Positions 14,898 to 20,874 of a stretch of 20,874 nt of DNA are shown here, one piece after another. Within the stretch, counting starts at the first letter, position 1. Every line of letters starts with the position of its first letter. The stretch lies in the IMG/VR virus record IMGVR_UViG_3300010938_000015, positions 27,824-48,697 of that record; one strand, 5' to 3'. A program made the translations under genes and the position numbers. The stretch comes from a virus. The notes below the pieces were generated by a model. That model was not told the origin of the DNA. It worked only from the letters and a program-made list of their open reading frames with translations, and made no database searches.

Positions 14898-15813
14898 AAT
14901 GATCCAATGATTGCAAAATTTCGGTTTTATTTTTGAACCACATAGTTAAGCACTTACCATATTTTAATTTACCATTTGCGCATTCAACATTATCAAAATT
15001 AAATCCAGATTTAAACAAATCAAACCCTGCTTTTCTTTCTATATCTGTAATACCACTAAACTTAGCCCCAGCTTTTTTAGCTTGTCTAGAAGCATATAGC
15101 CTTTTATCAAGTGGTATCATTTTGTCATTTGGCTTTACTTCAATCCATCTATCACCATTTTTAGACTGAACAGAAAAGTCAATCATATAAGTTCTAAATT
15201 TCCCTGTAAATCTATCAATATAAGGAACAGTTATTAATTTATAATCCCAATTATCAACACTAGCATCAAAGTCTAATAACATAGCATAACATAGTTCATG
15301 AAGAGATTTGAAAACATATTCTCTATTTGTTTTTACTGATTTATATTTAAATCGTGATCGTGACCCAATTGCTTTCTTAAAATTTTCTGGGTTAGATCCT
15401 GGATGCCAATAGCCAGTTTTTTCAAAATATTTTAATTTCATAGATATAGCTTGATTTTTCTTATCTTTTTTTATTTTATATAATTGTACGTATTTTCTGA
15501 CAGAAGAGTAGTGAACATTATTTTCGTTAGCTATAACCTTCGTATCTTTATTATTTATTATGTATTCTTTTATTAAAAAATCTTTTGATAGAAAGTTTGT
15601 TTTATTGAATTTAGGATTTCTTAGTGATGCAAAATCTTTAGTATTATGTATTGATGTGTCAACACCTGCTGCTCTTAATTTTCGTTTTATTGTTGATTCA
15701 GAACATCCAAATTCTTTTGAACATTCAGACAACGAATGTGTTTTATGAAACTCTTTTAATCTAGCCATATCTATATCTATATAATTAGAAGCAAATTTAT
15801 TAGGCTTTATCAT
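14821..15813 (-). CDS. PD-(D/E)XK homing endonuclease with helix-turn-helix repeats
   Basis: The frame is open from a TTG at 15849, but ATG at 15813 (MIKPNKFASNY) is the better start and gives 330 aa. Two helix-turn-helix modules lie at about 16-52 (LSECSKEFGCSESTIKRKLRAAGV) and about 74-118 (FLSKDFLIKEYIINNKDTKV...). Such modules are frequent DNA-recognition units of homing endonucleases. A nuclease core follows with Glu173 (SLHELCYAML), Asp212 (YMIDFSV) and Glu225-x-Lys227 (RWIEVKP), the Vsr/TnsA-like PD-(D/E)XK layout. The C-terminus is basic and aromatic (GRYYKCVYKVRN). The gene begins about 40 nt after an intein-like frame and overlaps the C-terminal half of the split neck gene, the classic 'fractured gene' site. 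It probably cuts uninterrupted alleles of this locus. Confidence 0.82.
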   Translation of the reverse strand: MIKPNKFASNYIDIDMARLKEFHKTHSLSECSKEFGCSESTIKRKLRAAGVDTSIHNTKDFASLRNPKFNKTNFLSKDFLIKEYIINNKDTKVIANENNVHYSSVRKYVQLYKIKKDKKNQAISMKLKYFEKTGYWHPGSNPENFKKAIGSRSRFKYKSVKTNREYVFKSLHELCYAMLLDFDASVDNWDYKLITVPYIDRFTGKFRTYMIDFSVQSKNGDRWIEVKPNDKMIPLDKRLYASRQAKKAGAKFSGITDIERKAGFDLFKSGFNFDNVECANGKLKYGKCLTMWFKNKTEILQSLDHYAYTTKVGRYYKCVYKVRNTAIKVS

Positions 15814-15851
15814 ATAAATATATTTGAATAAAATTTTACAGGGGTGCAAAA

Positions 15852-16253
15852 TTAATGCACCAAAACTGGCAAACCATCATGTGAAGCATATAAGCAGTGA
15901 GCACCGTTTGCATAAATTGAATATGTATCACCTTTACCAAATTGCTCAATTTTAATAATTTTGGTAGATGTACCATCTTTTTTAAATAAATTCATATTTT
16001 GTTTTAATTCTGATACTTCATACCATCCATTTAGCATGTCAGTTATTTCATCCGATTTAACGGGATGGTTTGGCGTTGATATAAACCAACCATCTTCATA
16101 TATAACTTTATATAATTGTTGCTGCTCTTTATGATGTGTAATTGATAATTTTTTAGGCCCAAATGGGGTAATCGCCCTAAAATGTTTTTCCCAACTATCA
16201 ACAGATATCATTTCATTATCTTCACGTAATATTTTTACACCTGAGCCGAAGCA
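15852..16253 (-). mobile_element. Intein-like Hint domain lacking its C-terminal Asn
   Basis: Blocks A, B, F and G can all be seen in 133 residues, with the penultimate His present. The stop codon TAA replaces the codon for the terminal Asn. There is no endonuclease inside the domain; one follows as a separate gene. Confidence 0.72.
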
Positions 16254-16574
16254 AAATAAAAATGATTCAGCACTAAATATATCATCAATTCTTGATGTAA
16301 CTGGGTCCCATGCAACTTCTCTAACCCAGTACGCATCTTGTGGTAAATCATAAGTATGTTGTAACGGATTTGTGTAGAAAAATGCATATCTTTCCTCATA
16401 CGGAAAATGATGGGCCACGAAATCGCCCATACTTCTTAATATATGTTCCCATTGAGGCTCCTGCATTTCAATTAAAACATTTGGATGCCCTAATTCAGAT
16501 ATGGCATGAAGCTTAAGAGGGTTTGAATCAACACGAAGAACAACTGGCAATTGTGATGGTCCTAAAATGGCCAT
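15852..16574 (-). CDS. N-terminal half of a neck-like structural protein fused to an intein-like Hint domain
   Basis: Residues 1-107 are the extein part (MAILGPSQLPVVLRVDS, ending DPVTSRIDDIFSAESFLF). They lack the rear half of the protein, which appears at 14645-14166. Residues 108-240 form a mini-intein-sized (133 aa) Hint domain: Cys108 opens block A (CFGSGVKILREDNEMISV), block B is STPNHPV (Thr167, His170), block F is DTYSIYANGAHCLYA, and block G is LPVLVH. The frame ends TAA straight after His240, where the terminal Asn should be, and no +1 Cys/Ser/Thr follows. N-terminal thioester cleavage is conceivable; normal cis-splicing is not. The ATG has GGAG five bases upstream, inside the end of the previous ORF, and the two overlap by 13 nt. 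Confidence 0.75.
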   Translation of the reverse strand: MAILGPSQLPVVLRVDSNPLKLHAISELGHPNVLIEMQEPQWEHILRSMGDFVAHHFPYEERYAFFYTNPLQHTYDLPQDAYWVREVAWDPVTSRIDDIFSAESFLFCFGSGVKILREDNEMISVDSWEKHFRAITPFGPKKLSITHHKEQQQLYKVIYEDGWFISTPNHPVKSDEITDMLNGWYEVSELKQNMNLFKKDGTSTKIIKIEQFGKGDTYSIYANGAHCLYASHDGLPVLVH

Positions 16575-16753
16575 TTTTTCTCCATAAGGCTTTTAGTTAT
16601 CTTCTTAACTTTTAGTTTTGAGCCAGCCAATATAAATTTGTTTCCAGCGGGAGAACAATCACATTCATTAGATATATTTATAGTACTTCTCTTAAGATCA
16701 ATATAATTATATCTTAACCAATCTAAACTATTTAATTTTTCATAATTTATCAT
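16562..16753 (-). CDS. Short helix-turn-helix ORF related to homing endonuclease DNA-binding modules
   Basis: The 63-aa product is mostly one module: LNSLDWLRYNYIDLKRSTINISNECDCSPAGNKF (about 7-40) and then LKVKKI. It aligns by eye with the second module of the endonuclease at 14821-15813: 'L.S.D[WF]L...YI....(S/D)T..I..E......S...K......KIKK'. No nuclease domain follows. It starts four bases after the previous stop and overlaps the split neck gene, for which it supplies the GGAG ribosome binding site. It could be the remnant of an older homing gene, or a small DNA-binding regulator of the insertion. The resemblance is moderate. Confidence 0.5.
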   Translation of the reverse strand: MINYEKLNSLDWLRYNYIDLKRSTINISNECDCSPAGNKFILAGSKLKVKKITKSLMEKKWPF

Positions 16754-16756
16754 AAT

Positions 16757-17326
16757 TTAAACTGGGAAGTGAATACCACCATCACCAAAATTAGTACCAA
16801 GGTAATCAAGCTTTACTAATGTAACAGGAAAACCTTCTGCTATAAAGTCAGATGCTAGCATCGCATCTACATTAGCTTTAAATTCGGCAACAGCTGTTCT
16901 AACTGCTGCAGTTAATGTCTGCCCATGTTGAACATTACCACCTATTCCTGTTTTAATAGAGCCACTATGATCAACTATTCTATCTGACAAAACAGGAGCA
17001 TTTTTCCTGTAATCATATGCCGAAGCTCCTGGCACAACTGTCATAAATCCTATTACACTAACCATAGCAGCTTTTTGGCCAAATTGTGGCTTTTCAAATG
17101 GTCTAGATTCTGTTATAGTATAGCCAAGATCAATCATAGCTGCTTCTAGCCTAGCAGCCAATTTAAGGTGTGCCACTTCATATTCTCTACGTTTACCATT
17201 ATTAAGTCCTGCCTTTGGCAGTACCCTAAAATATGCAGTAAATTGCTCTTTATTATCTTGGACTGCTGCTCCAGCACCATTAAATGGGTCGGTAGAATAA
17301 TGATTTGCTGGTATTGGTAATGGCAT
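16757..17326 (-). CDS. Probable structural protein, family unknown (189 aa)
   Basis: I do not recognise this family. The protein is alpha/beta with a Pro-rich start (MPLPIPANHYSTDPFNG), a helical region (YEVAHLKLAARLEAAMIDLGYTI), a strand-rich core (AAMVSVIGFMTVVPG), a Gly-rich turn (KTGIGGNVQHGQT), a long Ala-rich helix (AAVRTAVAEFKANVDAML) and a Gly-rich end (GTNFGDGGIHFPV). It has no signal or membrane segment. A GAGAGGAAA ribosome binding site precedes ATG. It is the first gene after the terminator at 17374-17400 and leads the neck-gene string. Its base composition is less AT-biased than the small ORFs, as in other virion genes here. Confidence 0.68.
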   Translation of the reverse strand: MPLPIPANHYSTDPFNGAGAAVQDNKEQFTAYFRVLPKAGLNNGKRREYEVAHLKLAARLEAAMIDLGYTITESRPFEKPQFGQKAAMVSVIGFMTVVPGASAYDYRKNAPVLSDRIVDHSGSIKTGIGGNVQHGQTLTAAVRTAVAEFKANVDAMLASDFIAEGFPVTLVKLDYLGTNFGDGGIHFPV

Positions 17327-17373
17327 AAATTTCCTCTCTACTTAAATTTGACACAAAAATGGTCAAAATATAC

Positions 17374-17400
17374 AAAAGGCTGGGGAAATCCCAGCCTTTT
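17374..17400 (-). terminator. Intrinsic terminator after the 128-aa-frame gene
   Basis: A perfect 11-bp stem AAAAGGCTGGG / CCCAGCCTTTT encloses a 5-nt loop. On the minus strand it ends in TTTTG and a T-rich stretch. With A and T runs on both sides it could work in either direction. It separates the small virion gene upstream from the neck-gene string downstream. Confidence 0.82.
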
Positions 17401-17420
17401 GTTTGTATCTTGCACAATTA

Positions 17421-17783
17421 CTAGACAGCACGAGCATCAGCATGTAAATCGTCGCTAAGATTTGCTGCATTCTTATTGATGAACTTATCACGACCGATTT
17501 GGAATGGAAGCTCAATACCGTCAATGTCAGCAACTGCGTCAGCAACGGTTGCTCTCGAAGCTGTGTTGACATAAACTTGGTGACCTCTCCAGTATCTATC
17601 AGTCTTAAATGCTGTGTTATAAGTACGTGTTACACGTCCTTCTTCTCCAGGTGCTACTAATTCAAGCGTACGTAACCCAGGAGACAAGACATTCTTAACT
17701 ACATCATGTCTTTCATCCCTACGTTGGGTGCGAACACGCCTATAAACAGAAATTGTGCTGTTTGCAGGTTGGCTATTTGCCAT
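17421..17783 (-). CDS. Small, probably abundant virion protein (about 120 aa)
   Basis: The frame is open from 17807, but ATG at 17783 (MANSQPANSTISVYRRV) is chosen because GGAG lies seven bases upstream. The protein is beta-rich and basic at the N-terminus (RRVRTQRRDERHDVVKNVLSPG), then LRTLELVAPGEEGRVTRTYN, a Trp/Arg segment (DRYWRGHQVYVNT), and an acidic C-terminus. I do not recognise the family. Its codons (CGT, GTC, GCA) are clearly less AT-biased than in the sugar genes next to it. It has its own terminator and a good ribosome binding site, which fits high expression as a decoration, stabiliser or similar virion component. That role is inferred. Confidence 0.68.
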   Translation of the reverse strand: MANSQPANSTISVYRRVRTQRRDERHDVVKNVLSPGLRTLELVAPGEEGRVTRTYNTAFKTDRYWRGHQVYVNTASRATVADAVADIDGIELPFQIGRDKFINKNAANLSDDLHADARAV

Positions 17784-17812
17784 TTTTATTCTCCATTCAC
17801 AAACCATTAAAT

Positions 17813-17833
17813 TTTGAGCAACAATTGCCCAAA
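17813..17833 (-). other. Small hairpin before the 17783 gene
   Basis: TTTGGGCAA-TTG-TTGCTCAAA forms a 9-bp stem with one G-U pair and a 3-nt loop in the leader of the small virion gene. It has no clear T tail. It could protect or process the mRNA 5' end; the support is weak. Confidence 0.3.
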
Positions 17834-17839
17834 GACACT

Positions 17840-18031
17840 TTATATTTGCCTAAAATATCCAGATTTGTCATGGTTATAACTAGTTATTAAACTTATTGCC
17901 TTATCTATATCTAACATATACTCAGATTTTACTTCTTTTCTTTTCATATTAAAAATAGATTTATCAATTTGGTCTATATTTATACATTTAATATCAAATT
18001 TGCTATACACAGATTCTGGCTGATACAACAT
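17840..18031 (-). CDS. Hypothetical 63-aa protein whose start lies in a hairpin
   Basis: I do not recognise this protein. It is Lys/Ile/Asp-rich (MLYQPESVYSKFDIKCINIDQ, then KSIFNMKRKEVKSEYMLDIDKAISLITSYN) with no membrane segment, and is strongly AT-biased. Its ATG (18029-18031) forms the base of the 3' arm of a perfect 39-nt palindrome, so in a folded transcript the start would be paired. There is no separate ribosome binding site. It lies between the glycan cassette and the virion genes. It may be a boundary relic, or a gene expressed only when the hairpin is opened. Confidence 0.4.
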   Translation of the reverse strand: MLYQPESVYSKFDIKCINIDQIDKSIFNMKRKEVKSEYMLDIDKAISLITSYNHDKSGYFRQI

Positions 18032-18067
18032 TTACATATTATCCCAATTTGGGATAATATGTAAATG
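18029..18067. repeat. Perfect 39-nt palindrome (19-bp arms, 1-nt centre)
   Basis: CATTTACATATTATCCCAA, a single T, then the exact reverse complement. It lies 27 nt after the stop of the pyruvyl transferase gene. As RNA it makes a long AT-rich hairpin without a T tail, so it is not a typical terminator. It marks the border between the sugar cassette and the virion genes. Confidence 0.92.
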
Positions 18068-18094
18068 TGTCATGAAAATCAATACCAAGATTCA

Positions 18095-18880
18095 TCAAAC
18101 ATCTACTGAATATGGATAGTCACATAAAAATGGGCATACAGACATTAATTTACTAGAAACCTTTTCTATTGATGTATCAAACTTTCTTATATTTTTTAAT
18201 ATAGTGTCAAAATCTACATTATTTTCCCTCAAATTTAATGGTTTATATGGTTCTATATCAATAGACATAAAATAATCATTAAATTTCGTACCATCGCCTG
18301 TAACATTATTTGAAAATTCAACCCACAAATTTGGTTTATTATATGCTTGTGACGCAACTAAACCATGTAATGAACTAGATATAGTCATCTCACATGAATT
18401 GATTTCGTCAATAATTTTTTCTATATTATCAAATAAATTAATAATTTTAACACCATCAATATGTTTATATCTAGAATTTGCTATTTCGAAGTCTATATAA
18501 TGCGGAATAACTCCTAATTTATACATCACATCAGTAGTTGGTTTATAAATTTTTGGTAAAATGATGGCAGGGTCGCCATAGACTTCTGGGCATTCCCAGC
18601 CGCATTCAATTATTCTTGTCCTTGATATCGGTCCTCTAACAGCATTTATTTTATAAGGTTTAGGAATTTTATCATTCCTCCAGGCAATTCCACAACCCCA
18701 AATTATACTATGTGTAATATCGGCATCCAGCATACTACCAGTCACCATGAATGTTATAACATCACTTGGTTGTTCAATATATCTAACATCTTTTCCTGTT
18801 AATTTATTCAATATATATGGAGTTAAAGCATCACCAAAGTTCTCGCTGAAATGCCAATATGCATTGATATAGTCTGTCAT
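18095..18880 (-). CDS. Polysaccharide pyruvyl transferase family protein
   Basis: The 261-aa protein shows the family hallmarks in order: NFGDALTPYIL (14-24), IIWGCGIAW (59-67), VRGPISR (81-87), YGDPAIILP (101-109), and near the C-terminal third SSSLHGLVASQAYNKP (168-183). In that last motif the Ser-Leu-His-Gly is the conserved signature. Members add ketal-linked pyruvate to sugars of exopolysaccharides, or are related glycosyltransferase-like enzymes. The length is slightly short compared with many bacterial members, but the core seems complete. It ends the four-gene glycan cassette, has no clear ribosome binding site, and follows the LicD gene by 29 nt. Its target could be a virion glycan or the host surface. 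Confidence 0.88.
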   Translation of the reverse strand: MTDYINAYWHFSENFGDALTPYILNKLTGKDVRYIEQPSDVITFMVTGSMLDADITHSIIWGCGIAWRNDKIPKPYKINAVRGPISRTRIIECGWECPEVYGDPAIILPKIYKPTTDVMYKLGVIPHYIDFEIANSRYKHIDGVKIINLFDNIEKIIDEINSCEMTISSSLHGLVASQAYNKPNLWVEFSNNVTGDGTKFNDYFMSIDIEPYKPLNLRENNVDFDTILKNIRKFDTSIEKVSSKLMSVCPFLCDYPYSVDV

Positions 18881-18909
18881 TATTTAAACTTATGTTTAAA
18901 AGTTGGTCT

Positions 18910-19719
18910 TTATAATGGCTTAAATTTTGGTTGAATAGGTTTTGCTTGTGATGACGTTTTAATAGTAGGCTTTAAAGAACTTCTTAAATTTGGAGTAGGT
19001 CTGACTAATGGGTTTGCTTTCTTCCAATTTTGTGGTTTAACTCTCTTAGTTTGTGGCTTAGGTTTTGAAAATTCATGGCTTTTAACAACTATATTACCAT
19101 TTTCAACAGATAAATCATTTGGCTTCCTGTTCTTATCTGGAGTTTTCCAATTATCACCATATAAGTATACTAAAAAAGATTCAATATCCGATGGTGTATT
19201 GAAAATTTCACCTCTCCATTCTATTTTATTAAAAGTATCAAACATTGTTGCTGGAAAGACTACTTTAGATCTATTTTTATCATAATAATAAAAATCATCA
19301 ATTTTATCAAATATCCATCCTTCAATTTTTTCACCATCTTTAATAGTTACAAAGTCAGAATATGGTGCATTAGATTGTGGATCGATTGGTTTTTGTGGAT
19401 CACCCTCATCAACAACATAGAATCCAAGTTTGCGTAACCTTATCCTAGCTTCTGCTAACTTCGATCTATCATCAGAGAATAATGCTAGATCAACATCATC
19501 ATCCCAAGGAATTATATCTTTATCTCTATAGACACCAAGCATAGTTCCGTGTGATAAACAATATTTAATACCAAGTTCTTCGAACAAATCGCATATAATC
19601 TTGGTATTTTTAAATAAAATATCCCTATCAATAGGTCTGGTTCTTCCACCATGCTGGCCGCGCTCCCACAATGGGACATCAGCACCATACACATTTTTAT
19701 TTGGGTTTAAAGTATGCAT
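18910..19719 (-). CDS. LicD-family transferase with Lys/Pro-rich tail
   Basis: The N-terminal 120 residues hold the LicD/fukutin nucleotidyltransferase-like core: NTKIICDLFEELGIKYCLSHGTMLGVYRDKDIIPWDDDVDLALF, where GTMLG (58-62) and the PWDDDVD metal-binding cluster (71-77) are diagnostic. LicD proteins transfer phosphocholine or similar phospho-groups to surface glycans. A middle domain (to about 200) includes YGDNWKTPDKNRKP, a typical LicD end. Residues 218-269 are a basic, Pro-rich low-complexity tail (SKPKPQTKRVKPQNWKK to the end FKPL), which is unusual for the family. The start overlaps the methyltransferase stop (TAATG). It could decorate a sugar built by the aminotransferase and methyltransferase upstream. 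Confidence 0.85.
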   Translation of the reverse strand: MHTLNPNKNVYGADVPLWERGQHGGRTRPIDRDILFKNTKIICDLFEELGIKYCLSHGTMLGVYRDKDIIPWDDDVDLALFSDDRSKLAEARIRLRKLGFYVVDEGDPQKPIDPQSNAPYSDFVTIKDGEKIEGWIFDKIDDFYYYDKNRSKVVFPATMFDTFNKIEWRGEIFNTPSDIESFLVYLYGDNWKTPDKNRKPNDLSVENGNIVVKSHEFSKPKPQTKRVKPQNWKKANPLVRPTPNLRSSLKPTIKTSSQAKPIQPKFKPL

Positions 19720-20330
19720 TATTTCTTTCGCGCTATTATTCTCATTAATGTTGGATTTTCGTCCTTATAAGGTGAAAGATTTTTATCTTCAACAAAATAC
19801 AGTATATCAAAATCCTTTAATTTACTCTTAAATATATTTGGATCTATAAATCTTCTAAAATGGTCACTAATATAACTATGTTCAGCTACTTTAGTGCCTA
19901 CACCATATATTGAGTCCCTAATAGTTCTAGCTTCTACACAAAATAAGTCATCACTAGCTAAATTATCAGTAGCCCACTGAAGAACTTTATCTTCATCATT
20001 TTCATCAATAGAGTGAATAGTAAATCTGGAATAAATGATATCAATTCTATTAAATTTAGGCAAGTTTGTAAAATCACCAATATTTATAACATAATTTCTT
20101 CCGATTTCAGGGGTGCAAGCCAAATCAACACCATAAATCATATGCCCCTTTGATGCAAAGTACTTTAAATCTCTACCATTACCGCACCCAAGTTCAATCA
20201 TGTTGCAAAATTTTTTAGAATTTGGTATGAAATTTTCTACAAATTCAGCAAATAAAGATGGCTTTTCCTCTGAGAATTCTTTATAAAAGTTAGACCAGTA
20301 TTCAACATCTTTTTTATCTTCTTGCCACAT
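19719..20330 (-). CDS. Class I SAM-dependent methyltransferase
   Basis: The 203-aa protein has a Rossmann-type methyltransferase core: motif I IELGCGNGRD (45-54), the acidic end of strand 2 in YGVDLA (Asp69), a short 'INIGDFTNLP' segment (motif II region), and IDIIYSRFTIHSID (about 96-109, motif IV region). The C-terminus has a strand pair ending LMRIIARKK. Its place between a DegT-type aminotransferase and a LicD gene suggests methylation of a sugar, perhaps an amino sugar, instead of DNA or RNA. The start overlaps the aminotransferase by 17 nt, so the genes are translationally coupled. The substrate cannot be told from the sequence. Confidence 0.83.
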   Translation of the reverse strand: MWQEDKKDVEYWSNFYKEFSEEKPSLFAEFVENFIPNSKKFCNMIELGCGNGRDLKYFASKGHMIYGVDLACTPEIGRNYVINIGDFTNLPKFNRIDIIYSRFTIHSIDENDEDKVLQWATDNLASDDLFCVEARTIRDSIYGVGTKVAEHSYISDHFRRFIDPNIFKSKLKDFDILYFVEDKNLSPYKDENPTLMRIIARKK

Positions 20331-20874
20331 AATATGCCTTTATTGATTCACAGATATGCAAAATAGACTCTTGTGTTAAAGAAAATGAACTTGGAAGCCA
20401 CAACCCCATAGAACTATATTTAGTAGCAACTTCTGTGTCTAGCATAGTCTTATAAAAAGGTGTAAAACGTTCAAGATATGAATATACACCTTGGGTATGC
20501 AATGCTGGATATAATTTTCTAGTTTGAATATTATTTTCAGATAGATAGCTGATCAAATCATCCCTATCTTCTACAAAGATATCAATAAACCATGGTATAT
20601 TACCATAATCAAATTCCAAAAATTTGACTTCTTCAACATTTTTTAAATGCTGTTTATACTCATCATATAGCCATCTTTTAAATTCTATTCTTTGATTGAC
20701 TTTCTTTAATTGAGCAAGCCCAATAACAGCTTGCAAGTCTGTAAATTTACTATTAATACCAAAGTCAGTATGAATATCGGTGCCACCTGACAATCTACCA
20801 AAGTCTTTTAGTCTTTCAATCTTTTCATAAGTATCGATACTATTTGTAACAAGACATCCACCTTGACCAGTTGA
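20314..20874 (-). CDS. DegT/DnrJ/EryC1/StrS-family sugar aminotransferase, C-terminal part (cut by the window edge)
   Basis: The visible 186 residues begin STGQGGCLVTNSID, the segment just after the PLP-binding lysine in this family ('K....GEGG...T'), so the lysine itself lies outside the window. Then come ERLKDFGR, FGINSKFTDLQAVIGLAQLKKV (the 'G.N.R...LQAAIG..QL' element) and the 'R..LY.AL' region as IQTRKLYPALHTQGVY. The C-terminus has LPSSFSLTQESILHICESI, also typical. These enzymes transfer an amino group from glutamate to a keto-sugar nucleotide. The gene heads the glycan cassette in this window; further sugar genes may lie upstream. Confidence 0.9.
   Translation of the reverse strand, partial: STGQGGCLVTNSIDTYEKIERLKDFGRLSGGTDIHTDFGINSKFTDLQAVIGLAQLKKVNQRIEFKRWLYDEYKQHLKNVEEVKFLEFDYGNIPWFIDIFVEDRDDLISYLSENNIQTRKLYPALHTQGVYSYLERFTPFYKTMLDTEVATKYSSMGLWLPSSFSLTQESILHICESIKAYYVARR

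Noticed and set aside
15813-15820. TATAAATA on the plus strand near the endonuclease start.
   Set aside because: It points away from every supported gene and is palindrome-rich AT sequence.
14821-15857. A group I intron as the cause of the split neck gene.
   Set aside because: The N-half carries protein-level intein blocks, and I could not make out conserved intron core pairings. A covariance search would settle it.
1591-20088. TATAAATA (T4 late promoter-like) on the minus strand at 1591-1598, 16675-16682, 17977-17984 and 20081-20088.
   Set aside because: About three hits per strand are expected by chance at this AT content. All lie inside genes and none is well placed, although 17977 could in principle serve the small virion gene.

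Overview
The window is a piece of an AT-rich genome from a lytic phage with a contractile tail (a myovirus, distantly T4-like). All supported genes lie on the minus strand, so transcription runs from high to low coordinates. The phage identity comes from an ordered set of virion genes: tail sheath, two tail-tube paralogues, a gp26-type protein with zinc-binding cysteines, a tape measure protein, and gp14/gp15-like neck and tail-completion proteins. Genes are packed with stop/start overlaps (TAATG, ATGA), usually with a GGAG-type ribosome binding site. No tRNA, rRNA, CRISPR array or transposase was seen. The host cannot be told from the sequence.

Layout in transcription order. (1) 20874-18095: a sugar or surface-glycan cassette of a DegT-type aminotransferase (cut by the window edge), a class I methyltransferase, a LicD-family transferase and a polysaccharide pyruvyl transferase. 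(2) 18067-17374: a perfect 39-nt palindrome covering the start of a 63-codon ORF, then a small, less AT-biased, probably abundant virion protein closed by an intrinsic terminator. (3) 17326-14166: a probable structural protein, a short helix-turn-helix ORF, then a 'fractured' neck-like gene. Its N-terminal half is fused to an intein-like Hint domain that stops exactly where the terminal Asn should be. A PD-(D/E)XK homing endonuclease gene follows. The C-terminal half comes last, fused behind a SprT-like metalloprotease remnant. (4) 14169-9858: small proteins, a 508-aa protein with a winged-helix-like C-terminus, and gp14-like and gp15-like neck/tail-completion proteins. (5) 9815-1844: sheath, tube, second tube, gp26-like gene with a likely +1 (or -2) programmed frameshift, an attenuator-like hairpin, and the tape measure. 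(6) 1822-1: a virion protein with an EF-hand-type loop, a small basic protein, a Fic-domain protein and the start of a primase-like protein that leaves the window.

Most of the genes build the neck and tail. The glycan cassette probably modifies either the virion or the host surface, and Fic is an accessory effector. The most unusual parts are the fractured neck locus (14166-16753) and the out-of-frame extension just upstream of the tape measure, in the place where many tailed phages have frameshifted tail assembly chaperones.
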